From the NCBI GenBank assembly GCA_910575755.1, contig CAJTFO010000004.1, positions 140,494 through 204,493 of the forward strand: a stretch of 64,000 bases of DNA, read 5' to 3'. Made by a program: the position numbers and the translations under genes. This document shows positions 16,802-26,291 of the stretch, piece after piece. The stretch's first letter is position 1, and each line of letters opens with the position of its first letter. The notes under the pieces are model-generated. The model worked only from the letters and a program-made list of their open reading frames with translations, was not told the origin of the DNA and did no database searches. The stretch is from Desulfovibrionaceae bacterium. Its GTDB lineage: Bacteria > Desulfobacterota > Desulfovibrionia > Desulfovibrionales > Desulfovibrionaceae.

Positions 16802-18118
16802 ATGGATGTCGTGATGCTTTCACGGCTGCAATTCGCTGTGGCCGTTTTTTTCCATTTCATTTTCGTTCCCCTCACCCTGGGGCTTTCCGTGATTCTCGCC
16901 TGGATGGAAACACGCTATGTGCGTACCGGCGATGAAATCTGGAAACGCCATGTCAAATTCTGGGGCAAACTTTTTCTCATCAACTTCACGCTGGGCGTGG
17001 TGACCGGCATCACCCTGGAGTTCCAGTTCGGCACCAACTGGTCGCGCTACTCCGAATATGTGGGCGACATTTTCGGTTCGCTGCTGGCCATTGAAGCCAC
17101 GGTGGCCTTTTTTCTGGAATCCACCTTTCTGGCCGTCTGGCATTTCGGCTGGAACAAGCTGGGCAAAAAGGCCCACTGCGCCTGCATCTGGCTGGTGGCC
17201 CTGGCGGGCAACCTCTCCGCGCTCTGGATCATCCTGGCCAACGGCTTCATGCAGCATCCCGTGGGCTATGTGATCAACGAGGCCGCCGGGCGGGCCGAGC
17301 TTTCCAACTTCTGGGAAGTGGTCTTCAACGGCTACGCCTGGGGCATGTACGCCCACACCATACTGGCATCCTGGGCCCTGGGCGGCTTCTTTGTGCTGGG
17401 CGTTTCGGCCTGGCATCTGCTGCGCAAGAGCCATATGGACTTCTTCCGCCGTTCCTTCCGGATGGTCGCGCCCTATACCCTGGCCCTGACCCTGATTCTG
17501 GCCCTGAGCGGCGACCAGCAGGGCAAGGCCGTGGCCGAACATCAGCCCGCCAAGCTGGCGGCCATGGAATCCCATTGGGAAGGCGGTCGCAACGTGCCCT
17601 TTTATCTGCTGGTCTGGCCCGATCCGGAAAACGAACGCAACAGCGTGGAAACCCTGGGCATCCCCGGTCTGCTGAGCTGGATTTCCTTTGGCAGCGCGGA
17701 CGCTGAGGTGAAAGGCCTCAAGGATTTTCCCAGGGAGGATCGCCCGCCGGTTTCAGCCACTTTCTGGTCTTTCCGGGGCATGGTGACGCTGGGCGCGCTC
17801 TTCATTGCGCTGGCGCTGGCGGCCACCCTTCAGCGCAAACGCGAGACGCCCTGCCCCCGCCTGCTCAAGGCCCTGGTCTGGAACATTCCCCTGCCCTACA
17901 TTGGCCTGATGCTGGGCTGGGCCGTGGCTGAAATCGGCCGCCAGCCCTGGATCGTCCACGGCCTGATGCGCACCTCCGATGCCGTTTCCCCTGTGCCATC
18001 GAGCAGCGTGGCCATTTCGCTGGGGGCTTTCATCGTGGTTTATTCGGTGCTGGGCATTCTGGATATCTATCTGCTGCGCAAATACGCGCTCAAGGGCCCC
18101 GACGCCCAGGAGGCTTAA
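16802..18118 (+). CDS. cydA: Cytochrome bd quinol oxidase subunit I
   Basis: Predicted 438 aa. The heme ligand histidine is in SRLQFAVAVFFHFIFVPLTLGL, and the GDQQGKAVAEHQPAKLAAME and VAEIGRQPWIVHG motifs of the quinol site are present. The Q-loop is short, as in many non-enterobacterial CydA. With CydB it reduces O2 at the membrane, a defence against oxygen in sulfate reducers. The start at 16802 follows AAGGAGGGCTTT; an in-frame start at 16694 in the IS relic region lacks family similarity. Confidence 0.96.
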   Translation: MDVVMLSRLQFAVAVFFHFIFVPLTLGLSVILAWMETRYVRTGDEIWKRHVKFWGKLFLINFTLGVVTGITLEFQFGTNWSRYSEYVGDIFGSLLAIEATVAFFLESTFLAVWHFGWNKLGKKAHCACIWLVALAGNLSALWIILANGFMQHPVGYVINEAAGRAELSNFWEVVFNGYAWGMYAHTILASWALGGFFVLGVSAWHLLRKSHMDFFRRSFRMVAPYTLALTLILALSGDQQGKAVAEHQPAKLAAMESHWEGGRNVPFYLLVWPDPENERNSVETLGIPGLLSWISFGSADAEVKGLKDFPREDRPPVSATFWSFRGMVTLGALFIALALAATLQRKRETPCPRLLKALVWNIPLPYIGLMLGWAVAEIGRQPWIVHGLMRTSDAVSPVPSSSVAISLGAFIVVYSVLGILDIYLLRKYALKGPDAQEA

Positions 18119-18120
18119 TC

Positions 18121-19155
18121 ATGGAGTTTGCAACTCTCGCCACCATCTGGTTTGTGCTCTGGGCTCTGCTTTGGGCCGTGTACTTCGTACTGGACGGTTT
18201 TGACCTGGGCCTGGGCGTCCTGCTGCCCTTCCTTGGCGGAAATGAAGAAGAGCGCCGGATTATCTATAATGCGGCCGGGCCCTTCTGGGACGGCAATGAA
18301 GTCTGGCTGATCTCGGCCGGCGGCGTGACCTTCGCGGCTTTTCCCAAGGCGTACGCGGTGATGTTCAGCGCCTTGTACGCGCCCCTGCTGCTGCTGCTCT
18401 TTGCCCTGATCTTCCGCGCCGTGTCCTTCGAGTTCCGCAACAAGGTGGAAAGCGCCTCCTGGCGCGCACTTTGGGACGGCGTGCACTTTGTTTCCAATCT
18501 GGCGCCCTGTGTGCTGCTGGGTGTGGCCTTTGCCAACCTGTTCAGCGGCATTCCGGTGGACGCCCGGGGCGTCTACCACGGCAGCCTGCTCGGCCTGCTG
18601 AATCTTTACGGCCTGACCGGTGGGCTGCTGTTCCTCAGCATCTTCATGATGCACGGGGCCATCTGGCTTGTCGTCAAAACCAGGGGCAGCCTTCAGACCC
18701 GCGCCCTGGCCACGGCCGGACTGCTCTGGCCCGTGGTTCTCATTCTGCTGCTGCTCTTCCTGGTGCTGACCATCTTCTATACGGATATTTACGCCAACTA
18801 CTGGCGCATGCCCTATCTCATCGTCCTGCCGCTGCTGGCCCTGGCCGGGCTGCTGGGCGTGCCCACCATGCTCAATGCCGGCAAGCCCTGGCTGGCCTGG
18901 GGCAGCAGCGCCCTGTTCATCGTCTCTGTAACCTTCTTCGGAGTCATGGGCATGTTCCCGGGCATGATCATTTCCTCGCTGGATCCCGCCGCCACGGTGA
19001 CGGCCTTCAACGGCGCTTCCAGCCCCATGACACTGAAGATCATGCTGGGCGTGGCCCTGGTCATGGTGCCCATTGTGCTTCTGTATCAGTTCTGGATGTA
19101 CCGGCTCTTCTCGCAGCCGGTGACAGCCAAAGATCTGGACGACCACGCCTATTAG
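18121..19155 (+). CDS. cydB: Cytochrome bd quinol oxidase subunit II
   Basis: A 344 aa membrane protein, two bases after cydA. The N-terminal signature FVLWALLWAVYFVLDGFDLG and FWDGNEVWLISAGG are typical of CydB. It forms the bd oxidase with CydA. No cydX-like small ORF was seen directly after it; the next 270 bases contain hairpins only. Confidence 0.96.
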   Translation: MEFATLATIWFVLWALLWAVYFVLDGFDLGLGVLLPFLGGNEEERRIIYNAAGPFWDGNEVWLISAGGVTFAAFPKAYAVMFSALYAPLLLLLFALIFRAVSFEFRNKVESASWRALWDGVHFVSNLAPCVLLGVAFANLFSGIPVDARGVYHGSLLGLLNLYGLTGGLLFLSIFMMHGAIWLVVKTRGSLQTRALATAGLLWPVVLILLLLFLVLTIFYTDIYANYWRMPYLIVLPLLALAGLLGVPTMLNAGKPWLAWGSSALFIVSVTFFGVMGMFPGMIISSLDPAATVTAFNGASSPMTLKIMLGVALVMVPIVLLYQFWMYRLFSQPVTAKDLDDHAY

Positions 19156-19199
19156 AAACCATTTCAGACCCGCGCGAAAGTCATATCCGCCCTTTGACC

Positions 19200-19225
19200 A
19201 GCCGCGCCGGAAATCCGGCGCGGCT
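19200..19225. terminator. Hairpin downstream of cydB
   Basis: Perfect 11-bp arms (AGCCGCGCCGG) around an AAAT loop. The same hairpin in the opposite orientation occurs at 19378-19403. No T tract follows on the plus strand, so termination of cydAB here is uncertain. Between them two more inverted repeats are visible (19262-19290 and CGAAAATCAG/CTGATTTTCG around 19299-19351). Confidence 0.55.
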
Positions 19226-19377
19226 CACATTGATGACAAACCCCGCTTTGCGGTGTTTGCGCCGTCTAAGCCGCCAGGGCGGCTTGACGGAAAGGCACGA
19301 AAATCAGTCGCTTACGGCGCGGCGAAGCCGCGACCTGCTCCTGATTTTCGGGGCTGCTGACCTTTGTCGGCAGCCTC

Positions 19378-19407
19378 AGCCGCGCCGGATTTCCGGCGCG
19401 GCTTTTT
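19378..19407 (+). terminator. Rho-independent terminator before the small lipoprotein gene
   Basis: Perfect 11-bp arms (AGCCGCGCCGG with its complement), loop ATTT, followed by TTTTT. It is the inverted copy of the 19200 hairpin and probably ends the cydAB transcript. Confidence 0.7.
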
Positions 19408-19424
19408 ACACCCGGAGACATAGT

Positions 19425-19688
19425 ATGAAACAATGCAAGACATGTCTGGCGTTGCTGCTGGCGCTGGCCCTCTTTGCCCTGTCCGGCTGCGCCGCGCGCC
19501 AGTCCCGCCCCCTGACCTTTGACGAGCAACAGGCCCTGGCGGCCAAGGCGCAGTGCAGCGAAGAAGCCACGGCCATGAACAGCGAAGGCGCGCACAACTC
19601 CAGCAACCCTTTCTGGACCGCATACTTTGAAATGTGCATGCGCCGTCTGGGCGTGACCAAGGCCGAACTGAAAAAAATGTGGTATTGA
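19425..19688 (+). CDS. Small putative lipoprotein of unknown function
   Basis: An 87 aa protein with a lipoprotein signal: MKQCKTCLALLLALALFALSGC, cleavage expected before the Cys of LSGC. The mature part is about 66 residues and contains two further cysteines (KAQCSEEA and FEMCMRRLG) that could form a disulfide. Start 19425 follows a GGAGA site. Function not recognised. It stands between cydB and a YqaA-like gene. Confidence 0.75.
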   Translation: MKQCKTCLALLLALALFALSGCAARQSRPLTFDEQQALAAKAQCSEEATAMNSEGAHNSSNPFWTAYFEMCMRRLGVTKAELKKMWY

Positions 19689-19749
19689 GCCGCCGCGGCA
19701 GACTGACAACCGGCATGCTGCGACCGCTGCGGCGCGGGAAAAGGCAACC

Positions 19750-20187
19750 ATGAGTCTTGCCGCTCTCTGGGGTCTGTTTCTTGCCGCCTTTGCGGCCGCG
19801 ACGCTTTTGCCCGCCCAGTCCGAGTTGGCCCTGGCCGGCCTGCTGGCCGCCGGGCACAAGCCCGTCTGGCTGTTCATTGCCGTGGCCACGGCGGGCAATA
19901 CCCTGGGCGCGGCTGTCAACTGGCTGCTGGGGCGATACTGTACCCGCTTTCAGAACAGGAGCTGGTTCCCGGTCAAAAAGAAAAGCATGGACAAGGCCGC
20001 AAGCTGGTATCGCAGATACGGACGCTGGGCCCTTCTGCTGAGCTGGGCGCCAATCATCGGCGATCCCCTGACCCTGGCCGCCGGCCTGCTGCGTGAACCC
20101 TTCGCCTCCTTCATCCTGATTGTGGGGTTGGCCAAGCTGGGCCGCTATCTCCTGGTGGCGGGCGCGGCGCTGCACTGGCTCGCATAG
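19750..20187 (+). CDS. YqaA-family (DedA/SNARE-associated) small membrane protein
   Basis: A 145 aa membrane protein with about four hydrophobic segments. The stretch AGNTLGAAVNWLLGRY and the later SWAPIIGDPLTLAAGLLRE match the YqaA branch of the DedA/VTT superfamily, which is linked to lipid handling in the inner membrane. It ends 27 bases before a bidirectional terminator. Confidence 0.85.
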   Translation: MSLAALWGLFLAAFAAATLLPAQSELALAGLLAAGHKPVWLFIAVATAGNTLGAAVNWLLGRYCTRFQNRSWFPVKKKSMDKAASWYRRYGRWALLLSWAPIIGDPLTLAAGLLREPFASFILIVGLAKLGRYLLVAGAALHWLA

Positions 20188-20214
20188 CCGAAGCGCGCAG
20201 CCCTGAAACGATAA

Positions 20215-20244
20215 AAGTCCCTTTTCCGTACGGAAAAGGGACTT
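20215..20244. terminator. Bidirectional terminator between convergent genes
   Basis: A perfect 14-bp inverted repeat (AAGTCCCTTTTCCG and complement) with a 2-base loop, between the YqaA-like gene (+) and the OmpH-like gene (-). A/T at the stem ends serve as tails in both directions. Confidence 0.8.
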
Positions 20245-20268
20245 GAGACGTCAAAACGATGTCGGCAG

Positions 20269-20868
20269 CTACTTCTTGTCGTCCTTGGCCGCGTCGTCCT
20301 TGGGCTGCTCTTCCGACTGCTCCTTGTCCTGCTTGTCCTGCGGCTGGGCGGCGGCAGCCGGGGCCGCTTCAGGCGCGGCCGGTTCGGGCAGCGGCTTGAA
20401 GTCGATTTTCTGCTTGTTCACTTCAGCGATAACAGCGGCGGTCACATCCGCCTTGGGATTGAACGCGGCGGCCACTTCAGCGCTGAGGATGACATCGTAG
20501 CCCTGCTGCTCGCGGTAGGTATTGAGAACGCGCTGAATGGCGTCATAGAGCAGATTGACCACATTCTGCTGTTCGGCCTGCATGCGTTGCTGCGAAGTCA
20601 TGTACACGCTCTGCAACTCTTTTTGCGCGGCCTCATCCTTGGGATCTTTTTCCAGACGGGCCTGAATGGCGTTGAGTTTGTCCTGCATGCCGCTCTGAAG
20701 GCCTTCCAGGAATTTCACGCCGGCCTTGCCCGGCTCGCTGTCGCGCATAACGCGCGCCATATCCACTACCGCCAGCTTGGGCTGAGCGTCCTTGGTTTCC
20801 GTCTGCTGACAGGCCAGCAGCATGAAACTCAACACAAAAGCCAGCGGCATAAAAAGACGAATTCGCAT
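20269..20868 (-). CDS. OmpH/Skp-like periplasmic chaperone, lipoprotein form
   Basis: A 199 aa protein. The N-terminus (MRIRLFMPLAFVLSFMLLAC) is a lipoprotein signal with the Cys at residue 20, unlike soluble Skp. The next part (LAVVDMARVMRDSEPGK) and a central coiled coil of charged heptads (QDKLNAIQARLEKDPKDEA) match the OmpH/Skp family. It ends in the stretch QKIDFKPLPEP plus a low-complexity, Ala/Pro- and Asp/Lys-rich tail. Start 20868 is chosen as it begins the signal peptide; the ATG at 20889 overlaps the GAGGAG site. Confidence 0.82.
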   Translation of the reverse strand: MRIRLFMPLAFVLSFMLLACQQTETKDAQPKLAVVDMARVMRDSEPGKAGVKFLEGLQSGMQDKLNAIQARLEKDPKDEAAQKELQSVYMTSQQRMQAEQQNVVNLLYDAIQRVLNTYREQQGYDVILSAEVAAAFNPKADVTAAVIAEVNKQKIDFKPLPEPAAPEAAPAAAAQPQDKQDKEQSEEQPKDDAAKDDKK

Positions 20869-21048
20869 GGTAATGAGCACTCCTCTCAAAACGTTATTGT
20901 TTCTGGATACGTGTTTTTCACGCGCAGCTCAACAGTTTTTTGCCCGCGCGGGTGCGCATGTCGCGATACACGTTTTTCGGGCGGCCCGTCCGGCACAAGA
21001 GTGGCCAAGGCAAGCCCCGGCATGAGCACGTCATCCGCCCCTGCGCAA

Positions 21049-21088
21049 AAGGCGGCGCGATCAGGGCGTTCCCTGACCGCGCCGCCTT
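21049..21088 (-). terminator. Terminator downstream of the chemotaxis receptor gene
   Basis: Arms AAGGCGGCGCG(A)TCAGGG and CCCTGA(C)CGCGCCGCCTT around a CGTT loop, followed by TTTT on the minus strand. It lies 60 bases beyond the receptor stop codon. Between it and the stop lies a 33-base stretch similar to 19232-19268. Confidence 0.65.
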
Positions 21089-21149
21089 CAGAGGGCTGAC
21101 AAATCCCGCTGTTACGGCGTTTGCCCGTCGTGTGAAAAGAAGCTTCCGG

Positions 21150-23240
21150 CTAACCGCGCTTCATATTGTTCACGAGGTCGGCCAAACCCTGGGCCTGTCC
21201 CGCCATGTCCGACACGGCCCGGGCGGCCTCGCCCATGGTATTGGAGATCAGGCTGCTCATGTCATTGCAACGCAGGATGGAGCGGTTGATTTCCTCACTG
21301 GCGGCGGATTGCTCTTCGCTGGCCGTGGCAATGGCATTGACCTGGTCGGCCGTGGTCTCCGCAGTGGCCACAATTTCTTCCAGCGCGCGCCCGGATTCGT
21401 TGGCAAATTGCGTTGCCTCCTCAATCTGGGCCACGGCGTTGTCCACAGAAACCGTGCTTTTGGCGGTGCTTTCCTGAATGGCCTTGATGGCGTTGCTCAC
21501 GTCATGCGTGGAGGCCATGGTTTTTTCGGCCAGCTTTCGCACCTCGTCAGCCACCACGGCGAAGCCGCGTCCGGCCTCGCCAGCCCGGGCCGCCTCAATG
21601 GCCGCATTAAGGGCCAGCAGGTTGGTCTGATCCGCGATATCCGAAATTACGCCCATGATCTGGTCAATGGAGCGGGCATGCTCGTTGAGCCGAGACATGT
21701 CTTCCTTGAGCTCCAGAGAAACCTGATGCACGGATTCAATACGCCGCAGGGAGCGCCCCACCACCTGCGCGCCGGCCTCGGCCTTTTCCCTGGTTTCGGC
21801 CGAGGCCGAGGACGCGGAAGAAGCATTCCTGGCCACTTCCTGCACAGTGGCGTTCATCTCGTTCATGGCCGTGGCGGCCTCGGAAAGCCGCTGGGCGGCC
21901 TCGGCCGCGCTCTGGTCGGATTGCTGAATCTGGGCGGCCAGCTGAGCTGAGGCGGAGCTGATCATGCCCACTGCGCCCTCCAGTTCTCCGGCGGCGGCCA
22001 GCATGCCGTCGCGGCGGGCGTGTTCGGCCCGCTGGCGCGCCTCCTCGGCCTCTCCCATGGCTTCGTGAGCCTTGGCCGTTTCGTGCCGGGCCAGTTCCGA
22101 CTGCTCGTCGGCCTCGGCAATGCGGGCCTTGAGCGTGCTGACCATGCTGCTGAGAGCCTCTTGCAGCTGGGAAAGTTCACCGTAGTAGTCTTTGGGATTA
22201 AGGCTGGCATTGAGATTGCCCGCCGCAATGTCGCTGGCCGTGTGCACAATAAGCGACAGGGGTCTGTTGACGGAACGCACCAGCCAGACCGCGCCCAGCA
22301 GCGCTATCAGCGTCAGCCCCAGCGTAAGCAGGGCCACATGACGCACCGTGGCGTTGCTGCGGGCAAAAATGGCGGTCTCGGTCTGCACGGAAACCAGCTT
22401 CCAGCCAAAGGAGTTGGTCATTACATTGGCCTGCACGGGCACGCCGTCCAGTTCAAAATGCACAATGCCGCTGGGGGTGTTAAAGACCTTGATCAGCGTG
22501 GGATCATTAAGATCCTTGCCCAGAACCTTGCCCACAAAGTCCGCATGTTCCGGTTCGCATAACACTCTGCCCGTATTTTCAATCAGAATGAAATAGCCGT
22601 TGTCCCCCTTGCTCAGCTCCTTGAATCTGTCAGCCAGGCCCTTCAGGGTAACGTCAATGCCCAAAACGCCCGTAAGCCTGCCCTGCGCGTCCTTCATTTT
22701 GTGGGTGATGGCGAAAACCATCTCGCCGGACAAAGACGTATAGGCGTCGACCAGGCCCGCATCGTCCGGAGAGGCCGCACGGGCCTGATACCAGGGCCGC
22801 TTGTTCATGCTGAAATGGGGACCGAACTTGAGCCCCTCAAGCGTGGTGATCAGACTGCCGTTGGCATAACCGGCATAGACCTCCACATAATCATCATAGC
22901 CCTTGTCAAGGGCAAGCAGAGGCTCCAGCAGGTGGCGAGCCTCGGTGGTCAACTCGCTAAAGCTGAAACTTGTTTCGCTGTCTTTCTCCACATAATTGGG
23001 AAAAATATCCTGGGCGTTTGCGAATTCATCATCGCCAGCCAGCATGGCCGCATTGTGAAGGGCCGTATTGACGAATGTTTCTATATAGTCGTTCATCAGG
23101 CGCAGTTGCGCGCTGGATGACGACACATAATACTCCTGAGCATCGTTACGCATCTGCACTGTCGCATAGCCGATGACGCCGCCTGCCATAAGCAGCACCG
23201 CCGAAACAAATACCAGAATAATCCGCGTTCTGATGGTCAT
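21150..23240 (-). CDS. Methyl-accepting chemotaxis protein with a dCache-type sensor domain
   Basis: A 696 aa transmembrane chemoreceptor. TM1 is at about residues 6-28, followed by a periplasmic double-Cache domain (about 35-290, with [17 protein letters not shown]), TM2 (about 297-320), a HAMP domain and a long coiled-coil signalling domain. The CheA/CheW-binding tip is present as [21 protein letters not shown]...[15 protein letters not shown]. Cache domains bind small ligands such as amino or carboxylic acids; the ligand is unknown. Start 23240 ([11 protein letters not shown]) is the family-like start; the longer in-frame extension is not supported. Confidence 0.93.
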   Translation of the reverse strand: MTIRTRIILVFVSAVLLMAGGVIGYATVQMRNDAQEYYVSSSSAQLRLMNDYIETFVNTALHNAAMLAGDDEFANAQDIFPNYVEKDSETSFSFSELTTEARHLLEPLLALDKGYDDYVEVYAGYANGSLITTLEGLKFGPHFSMNKRPWYQARAASPDDAGLVDAYTSLSGEMVFAITHKMKDAQGRLTGVLGIDVTLKGLADRFKELSKGDNGYFILIENTGRVLCEPEHADFVGKVLGKDLNDPTLIKVFNTPSGIVHFELDGVPVQANVMTNSFGWKLVSVQTETAIFARSNATVRHVALLTLGLTLIALLGAVWLVRSVNRPLSLIVHTASDIAAGNLNASLNPKDYYGELSQLQEALSSMVSTLKARIAEADEQSELARHETAKAHEAMGEAEEARQRAEHARRDGMLAAAGELEGAVGMISSASAQLAAQIQQSDQSAAEAAQRLSEAATAMNEMNATVQEVARNASSASSASAETREKAEAGAQVVGRSLRRIESVHQVSLELKEDMSRLNEHARSIDQIMGVISDIADQTNLLALNAAIEAARAGEAGRGFAVVADEVRKLAEKTMASTHDVSNAIKAIQESTAKSTVSVDNAVAQIEEATQFANESGRALEEIVATAETTADQVNAIATASEEQSAASEEINRSILRCNDMSSLISNTMGEAARAVSDMAGQAQGLADLVNNMKRG

Positions 23241-23452
23241 ATGCCAACCTCCAATGTCAAAGCCAGACAAGCTCCCGCGCGCCGGCGTTCCCTGACCCGT
23301 CGCCCTGCCTTGTCGCCGCGCATGAGCCGCGCCGCGGGTTCGCGGGCGGGGTCTTGTTTTCCCATACCTCGGAAGCAGCCAGAGAAAAGGGAATGCTCCC
23401 TGGCGTCTCCGCATATTGATGTCTTGTATTCGGCACAAGGTGATTTTTCTTT

Positions 23453-23598
23453 AGAGCATGTACATGATGAAGTCAGGTACATGCTCTGTTGGCCGCGCAA
23501 GCGGACAACAGAGCCGAATGAGCGGAAAAACCACGTTTTTTCCGCGCAATGACGGCGGCGAACAGATTGAAAATTTATATTGTCAATCGAGAAATGCC
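23453..23598 (+). repeat. Dispersed repeat element, copy B
   Basis: It begins with a hairpin (AGAGCATGTAC...GTACATGCTCT), then TGTTGGCCGCGCAAGCGGACAACA (itself a small hairpin), a variable part with GCGGAAAAA/TTTTTCCGC arms, then GACGGCGGCGAACAGATTGA and TCAATCGAGAAATGCC. The order matches copy D at 62165-62264. The 488-base gap 23241-23728 holds this element and no gene that I can support. Confidence 0.7.
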
Positions 23599-23728
23599 AT
23601 AAAGCGCATGCAGAGTGAAAACGCCCCGCTGACGGCAAGTGCTGACCGCCGCCGACAGGCGCTCTGAGCGCGTGCGCCCCACGGCGGGCTTGCGTCACGT
23701 CCCTCGCGCCAGCGTGAGGCGGGAAGCA

Positions 23729-24868
23729 TCAGCGCAATGCCGCGTACTGTCCCTTCATGCGCTGTACCTTGGCCACATAGAAACGCGTTTCGCGCACCGG
23801 CAGCCGCGCGGTCAGGTCTTCATACAGTTCTTCGGCGCTCATGGCGTTGATCCGCGCCACGGCCTCGTCGCCGTTCTTGCCGTAGAGGCGCAGAAAACGG
23901 TTGGGGCCCATGTTGTAGGCGGCCACGGCGCAGTATTCACGGGCCAGGGGGTCGCGCACATCCTGAAAATAGCGGGTCAGCAGAATATGCAGATAGGCGG
24001 TGCCGTAGCGGATGTTGATTTCGGGCACGCGCAGTTCCTCAAAGCTCACGTCGCCGCGGCGACCGTAGAGAAAGCGGTGCACCTCGTCGCTGGCCGTGCT
24101 GGGCAGCAGTTGCATGAGCCCCATAGCCGACTTGGCGCTGACCAGGGTGGGCGAAAAATCGCTTTCGCTGTGGATGATGGCGTAGACCAGCTCGGCGCTG
24201 AGGTTGTAGCGGCGGGCAAAGTCCTCCACCAGCTGTTGATACCGTCTGGCGCGGGAGGACAGGTCGCCGCGCGCGAAATAGGCGCCCTGCGGCAGTATTT
24301 GCGCGGCGGGTTCCCGGGCGTCCTCAGCCGGGCGCGGGTTCACCGGCATGTAGCCGAAAAGCAGGGTTTGCGCCGCCTGCCAGCGCAGGGGACGACCGCG
24401 CGCGTCCAGAGCGTCGCCGTACCGGCGGGGCTGGGCCGTCACCAGCAGCGGCATGGACACGCCGTCCAGCGCCAGCAGGGGCGCAAGATCCGCCGGCGCG
24501 GCCGCCTCGCCGAAAAACAGCGCATCCCCGCCCATGTCCAGACGGACGCCGCTCTTCTCAAAACTGATGATCTGCTCCTCCCCGGCCGCTGCTGCCGCCG
24601 CCGCGGCGGCCGGATCATCCTCCCCTCTGGCGCTCGCCTCGTCCGGGGAAGCCACAGCCTGCCGCACAGCCCAGAGGCGCGTGCCGTCGCCGAGCGGCAG
24701 AATGGGTTCAGGCAGATCCTCGGGCCGCATGCTGACCACATGGGCGCTGACCCGGCGGCGCACTTCCGGCCCTTCGCTCTGGGGCACAAAACCGGCCAGC
24801 AGGCCCAGCAGAAGCAGGGCGCTTCCCAGGCTCAGCGAAAGAATCACGAAGGTTTTGCGGCGTAGCAT
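23729..24868 (-). CDS. Lytic murein transglycosylase (SLT domain, MltC-like)
   Basis: A 379 aa protein. After an N-terminal membrane anchor/signal (about residues 5-25) comes an Ala-rich linker, an MltC-like N-terminal region and a C-terminal SLT domain. The catalytic Glu is in AIIHSESDFSPTLVS, followed by AMGLMQLLPSTA and CAVAAYNMGPNRFLRLYG. It cleaves peptidoglycan glycan strands, forming anhydro-muropeptides. Start 24868 (MLRRKT) has AAGGA 8 bases upstream; the ATG at 24877 overlaps that site. Confidence 0.9.
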   Translation of the reverse strand: MLRRKTFVILSLSLGSALLLLGLLAGFVPQSEGPEVRRRVSAHVVSMRPEDLPEPILPLGDGTRLWAVRQAVASPDEASARGEDDPAAAAAAAAAGEEQIISFEKSGVRLDMGGDALFFGEAAAPADLAPLLALDGVSMPLLVTAQPRRYGDALDARGRPLRWQAAQTLLFGYMPVNPRPAEDAREPAAQILPQGAYFARGDLSSRARRYQQLVEDFARRYNLSAELVYAIIHSESDFSPTLVSAKSAMGLMQLLPSTASDEVHRFLYGRRGDVSFEELRVPEINIRYGTAYLHILLTRYFQDVRDPLAREYCAVAAYNMGPNRFLRLYGKNGDEAVARINAMSAEELYEDLTARLPVRETRFYVAKVQRMKGQYAALR

Positions 24869-25168
24869 AGAGACCATCCTTCACAGCGGGGTTCCGGCAT
24901 GGGCCGTCCGGCCCATCTGATCCATCCGGGGGAGAGGCTGCGCCTTTTTGCCTGCAATTCTTTTGCCACACGAATTAAAATCTTTTATTTCAGCATATTG
25001 AAGATATAAATAAAAATTCCACAAGCTGTCAGTCAAAAAAATGAACTCCCATTGACCGGGTTCCCTTTCCGCACTATGTTCAGTTCTCTGAAATAAAAGT
25101 TCCCGCCGCGCCGGCAGCGCTGAACGCCGGGGGCAAAGCACCACGCCGCGGAAAAGGCCGGGCCCATT
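24869..25168. other. Intergenic region between divergent genes, no gene seen
   Basis: About 300 bases separate the transglycosylase (-) and the GAF-domain gene (+). The middle (about 24950-25030) is AT-rich and probably holds promoters for both. No RNA gene or repeat was recognised. Confidence 0.4.
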
Positions 25169-26290
25169 GTGTCGCAACATTCACCACAAGACATTGGCGA
25201 GGAAATCGGGCGTCTGCTGAAATACGCCCCGCCTGAAATGCGCGCCGCCGTGCTGGCCCTGCTGCCCGCGGCCAAGCGCACCCTTGACTCAGGCTATCGC
25301 CCCGATGTGCGCGGCGTGCCGCTCAAAAGCTGGCGCTGCCTGCTGCATCTGCTTTCCTCGGTGGCCTCCATGCAAAGCGACACGGAAACCCTGCTGCGTG
25401 TTTCCCACGACCTGCTGGGCATTGCCGATCACATGGCCCCGCCGGATGAAGTGCTGCGCCAGAGCGCGGAAATTCTGGTTCACGCCCTGCATGCGGAAAT
25501 GTACGTCTGCCGCCTCAGAAATTCCCGAGGCGAGTGGGTGACGCGCGCGGCCAGCCATGTGCATGGGCAGAGCATTCCCATTGTCGCCCCCTATCTGGAT
25601 GAAAACCTGCGTCGCCACCCGGTCATGAGCGCCATCATGGACGGGCATGCGCGCTACGTGGTTTCCAACAACCTTCAGGGGCTGGAGCGCGGCGGCGGTT
25701 CTTTTGACTGCCTGATCTACAAGGAGGGCTACCGCGCGCGCCTGGCCTTTGTGCTGCGCGAGCGCAACAACCGCCCGGCCTTCGGGCTGGTGCAGCTCTA
25801 CACCAAACGCGAATACGGCTTTGAGGCCTATGACGAGCGTTTTCTCGCCAAGTGCGCGCGCATCGTCTCGCTCACCGTGGGCCGGCGCGTGGCCGTGGCC
25901 CGCGACACGCTGGAAAAGGCCGCCGGGGCAATGGCCCATTACGGCAACAATGCCCTCAACATCATGCGCAACCAGGCCGAATACTGCGGCGAACTGGTGG
26001 AGGATATTGACGCCAACCTGGCCCGCGCCCTGCGCCTTTCGCGCGAGCTGACGGCCGAATTTCCCTCGGATTTGCGCGGTCGCCGCCTGGCCCTGGAGCT
26101 GGAAAGCATTCTGGCCCGCGCGGACCTCACGGAGCTGGCCGGACACCTGGGCGGAGTGCTGGAAGGCACACGGCGCATGACCCGCATCATCAATTCCCTG
26201 AAAAAATCCGTGGAACGGCCCCGCCTGATGCACTATGCCCTGGGCCGCGACGTGCTCAAGCTGGACGACGGCATCCGCCAGGAGGACTGA
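25169..26290 (+). CDS. GAF-domain protein with kinase-like dimerisation helices but no ATPase domain
   Basis: A 373 aa cytoplasmic protein, start GTG. Residues about 70-225 look like a GAF sensor domain (DEVLRQSAEILVHALHAEMYVCRL...FGLVQLYTKREYGFEAYDERFLAKC). A helical segment follows (GAMAHYGNNALNIMRNQAEYCGEL) that resembles the phospho-acceptor helix of histidine kinases, then a second helix (LEGTRRMTRIINSLKK). No N/G-box ATP-binding domain follows before the stop. It ends 1 base before the SulP permease gene, whose ribosome site lies in its last codons, so the two are coupled. It may be a regulator or sensor for that transporter or a two-component adaptor. Exact family not known to me. Confidence 0.7.
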   Translation: MSQHSPQDIGEEIGRLLKYAPPEMRAAVLALLPAAKRTLDSGYRPDVRGVPLKSWRCLLHLLSSVASMQSDTETLLRVSHDLLGIADHMAPPDEVLRQSAEILVHALHAEMYVCRLRNSRGEWVTRAASHVHGQSIPIVAPYLDENLRRHPVMSAIMDGHARYVVSNNLQGLERGGGSFDCLIYKEGYRARLAFVLRERNNRPAFGLVQLYTKREYGFEAYDERFLAKCARIVSLTVGRRVAVARDTLEKAAGAMAHYGNNALNIMRNQAEYCGELVEDIDANLARALRLSRELTAEFPSDLRGRRLALELESILARADLTELAGHLGGVLEGTRRMTRIINSLKKSVERPRLMHYALGRDVLKLDDGIRQED

Positions 26291-26291
26291 A

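Noticed and set aside
23237..23698. A minus-strand ORF with the same VRLRG-type peptide as ORFs near 51333 and 62210
   Set aside because: The shared peptide is a by-product of the dispersed DNA repeat, not a protein family.
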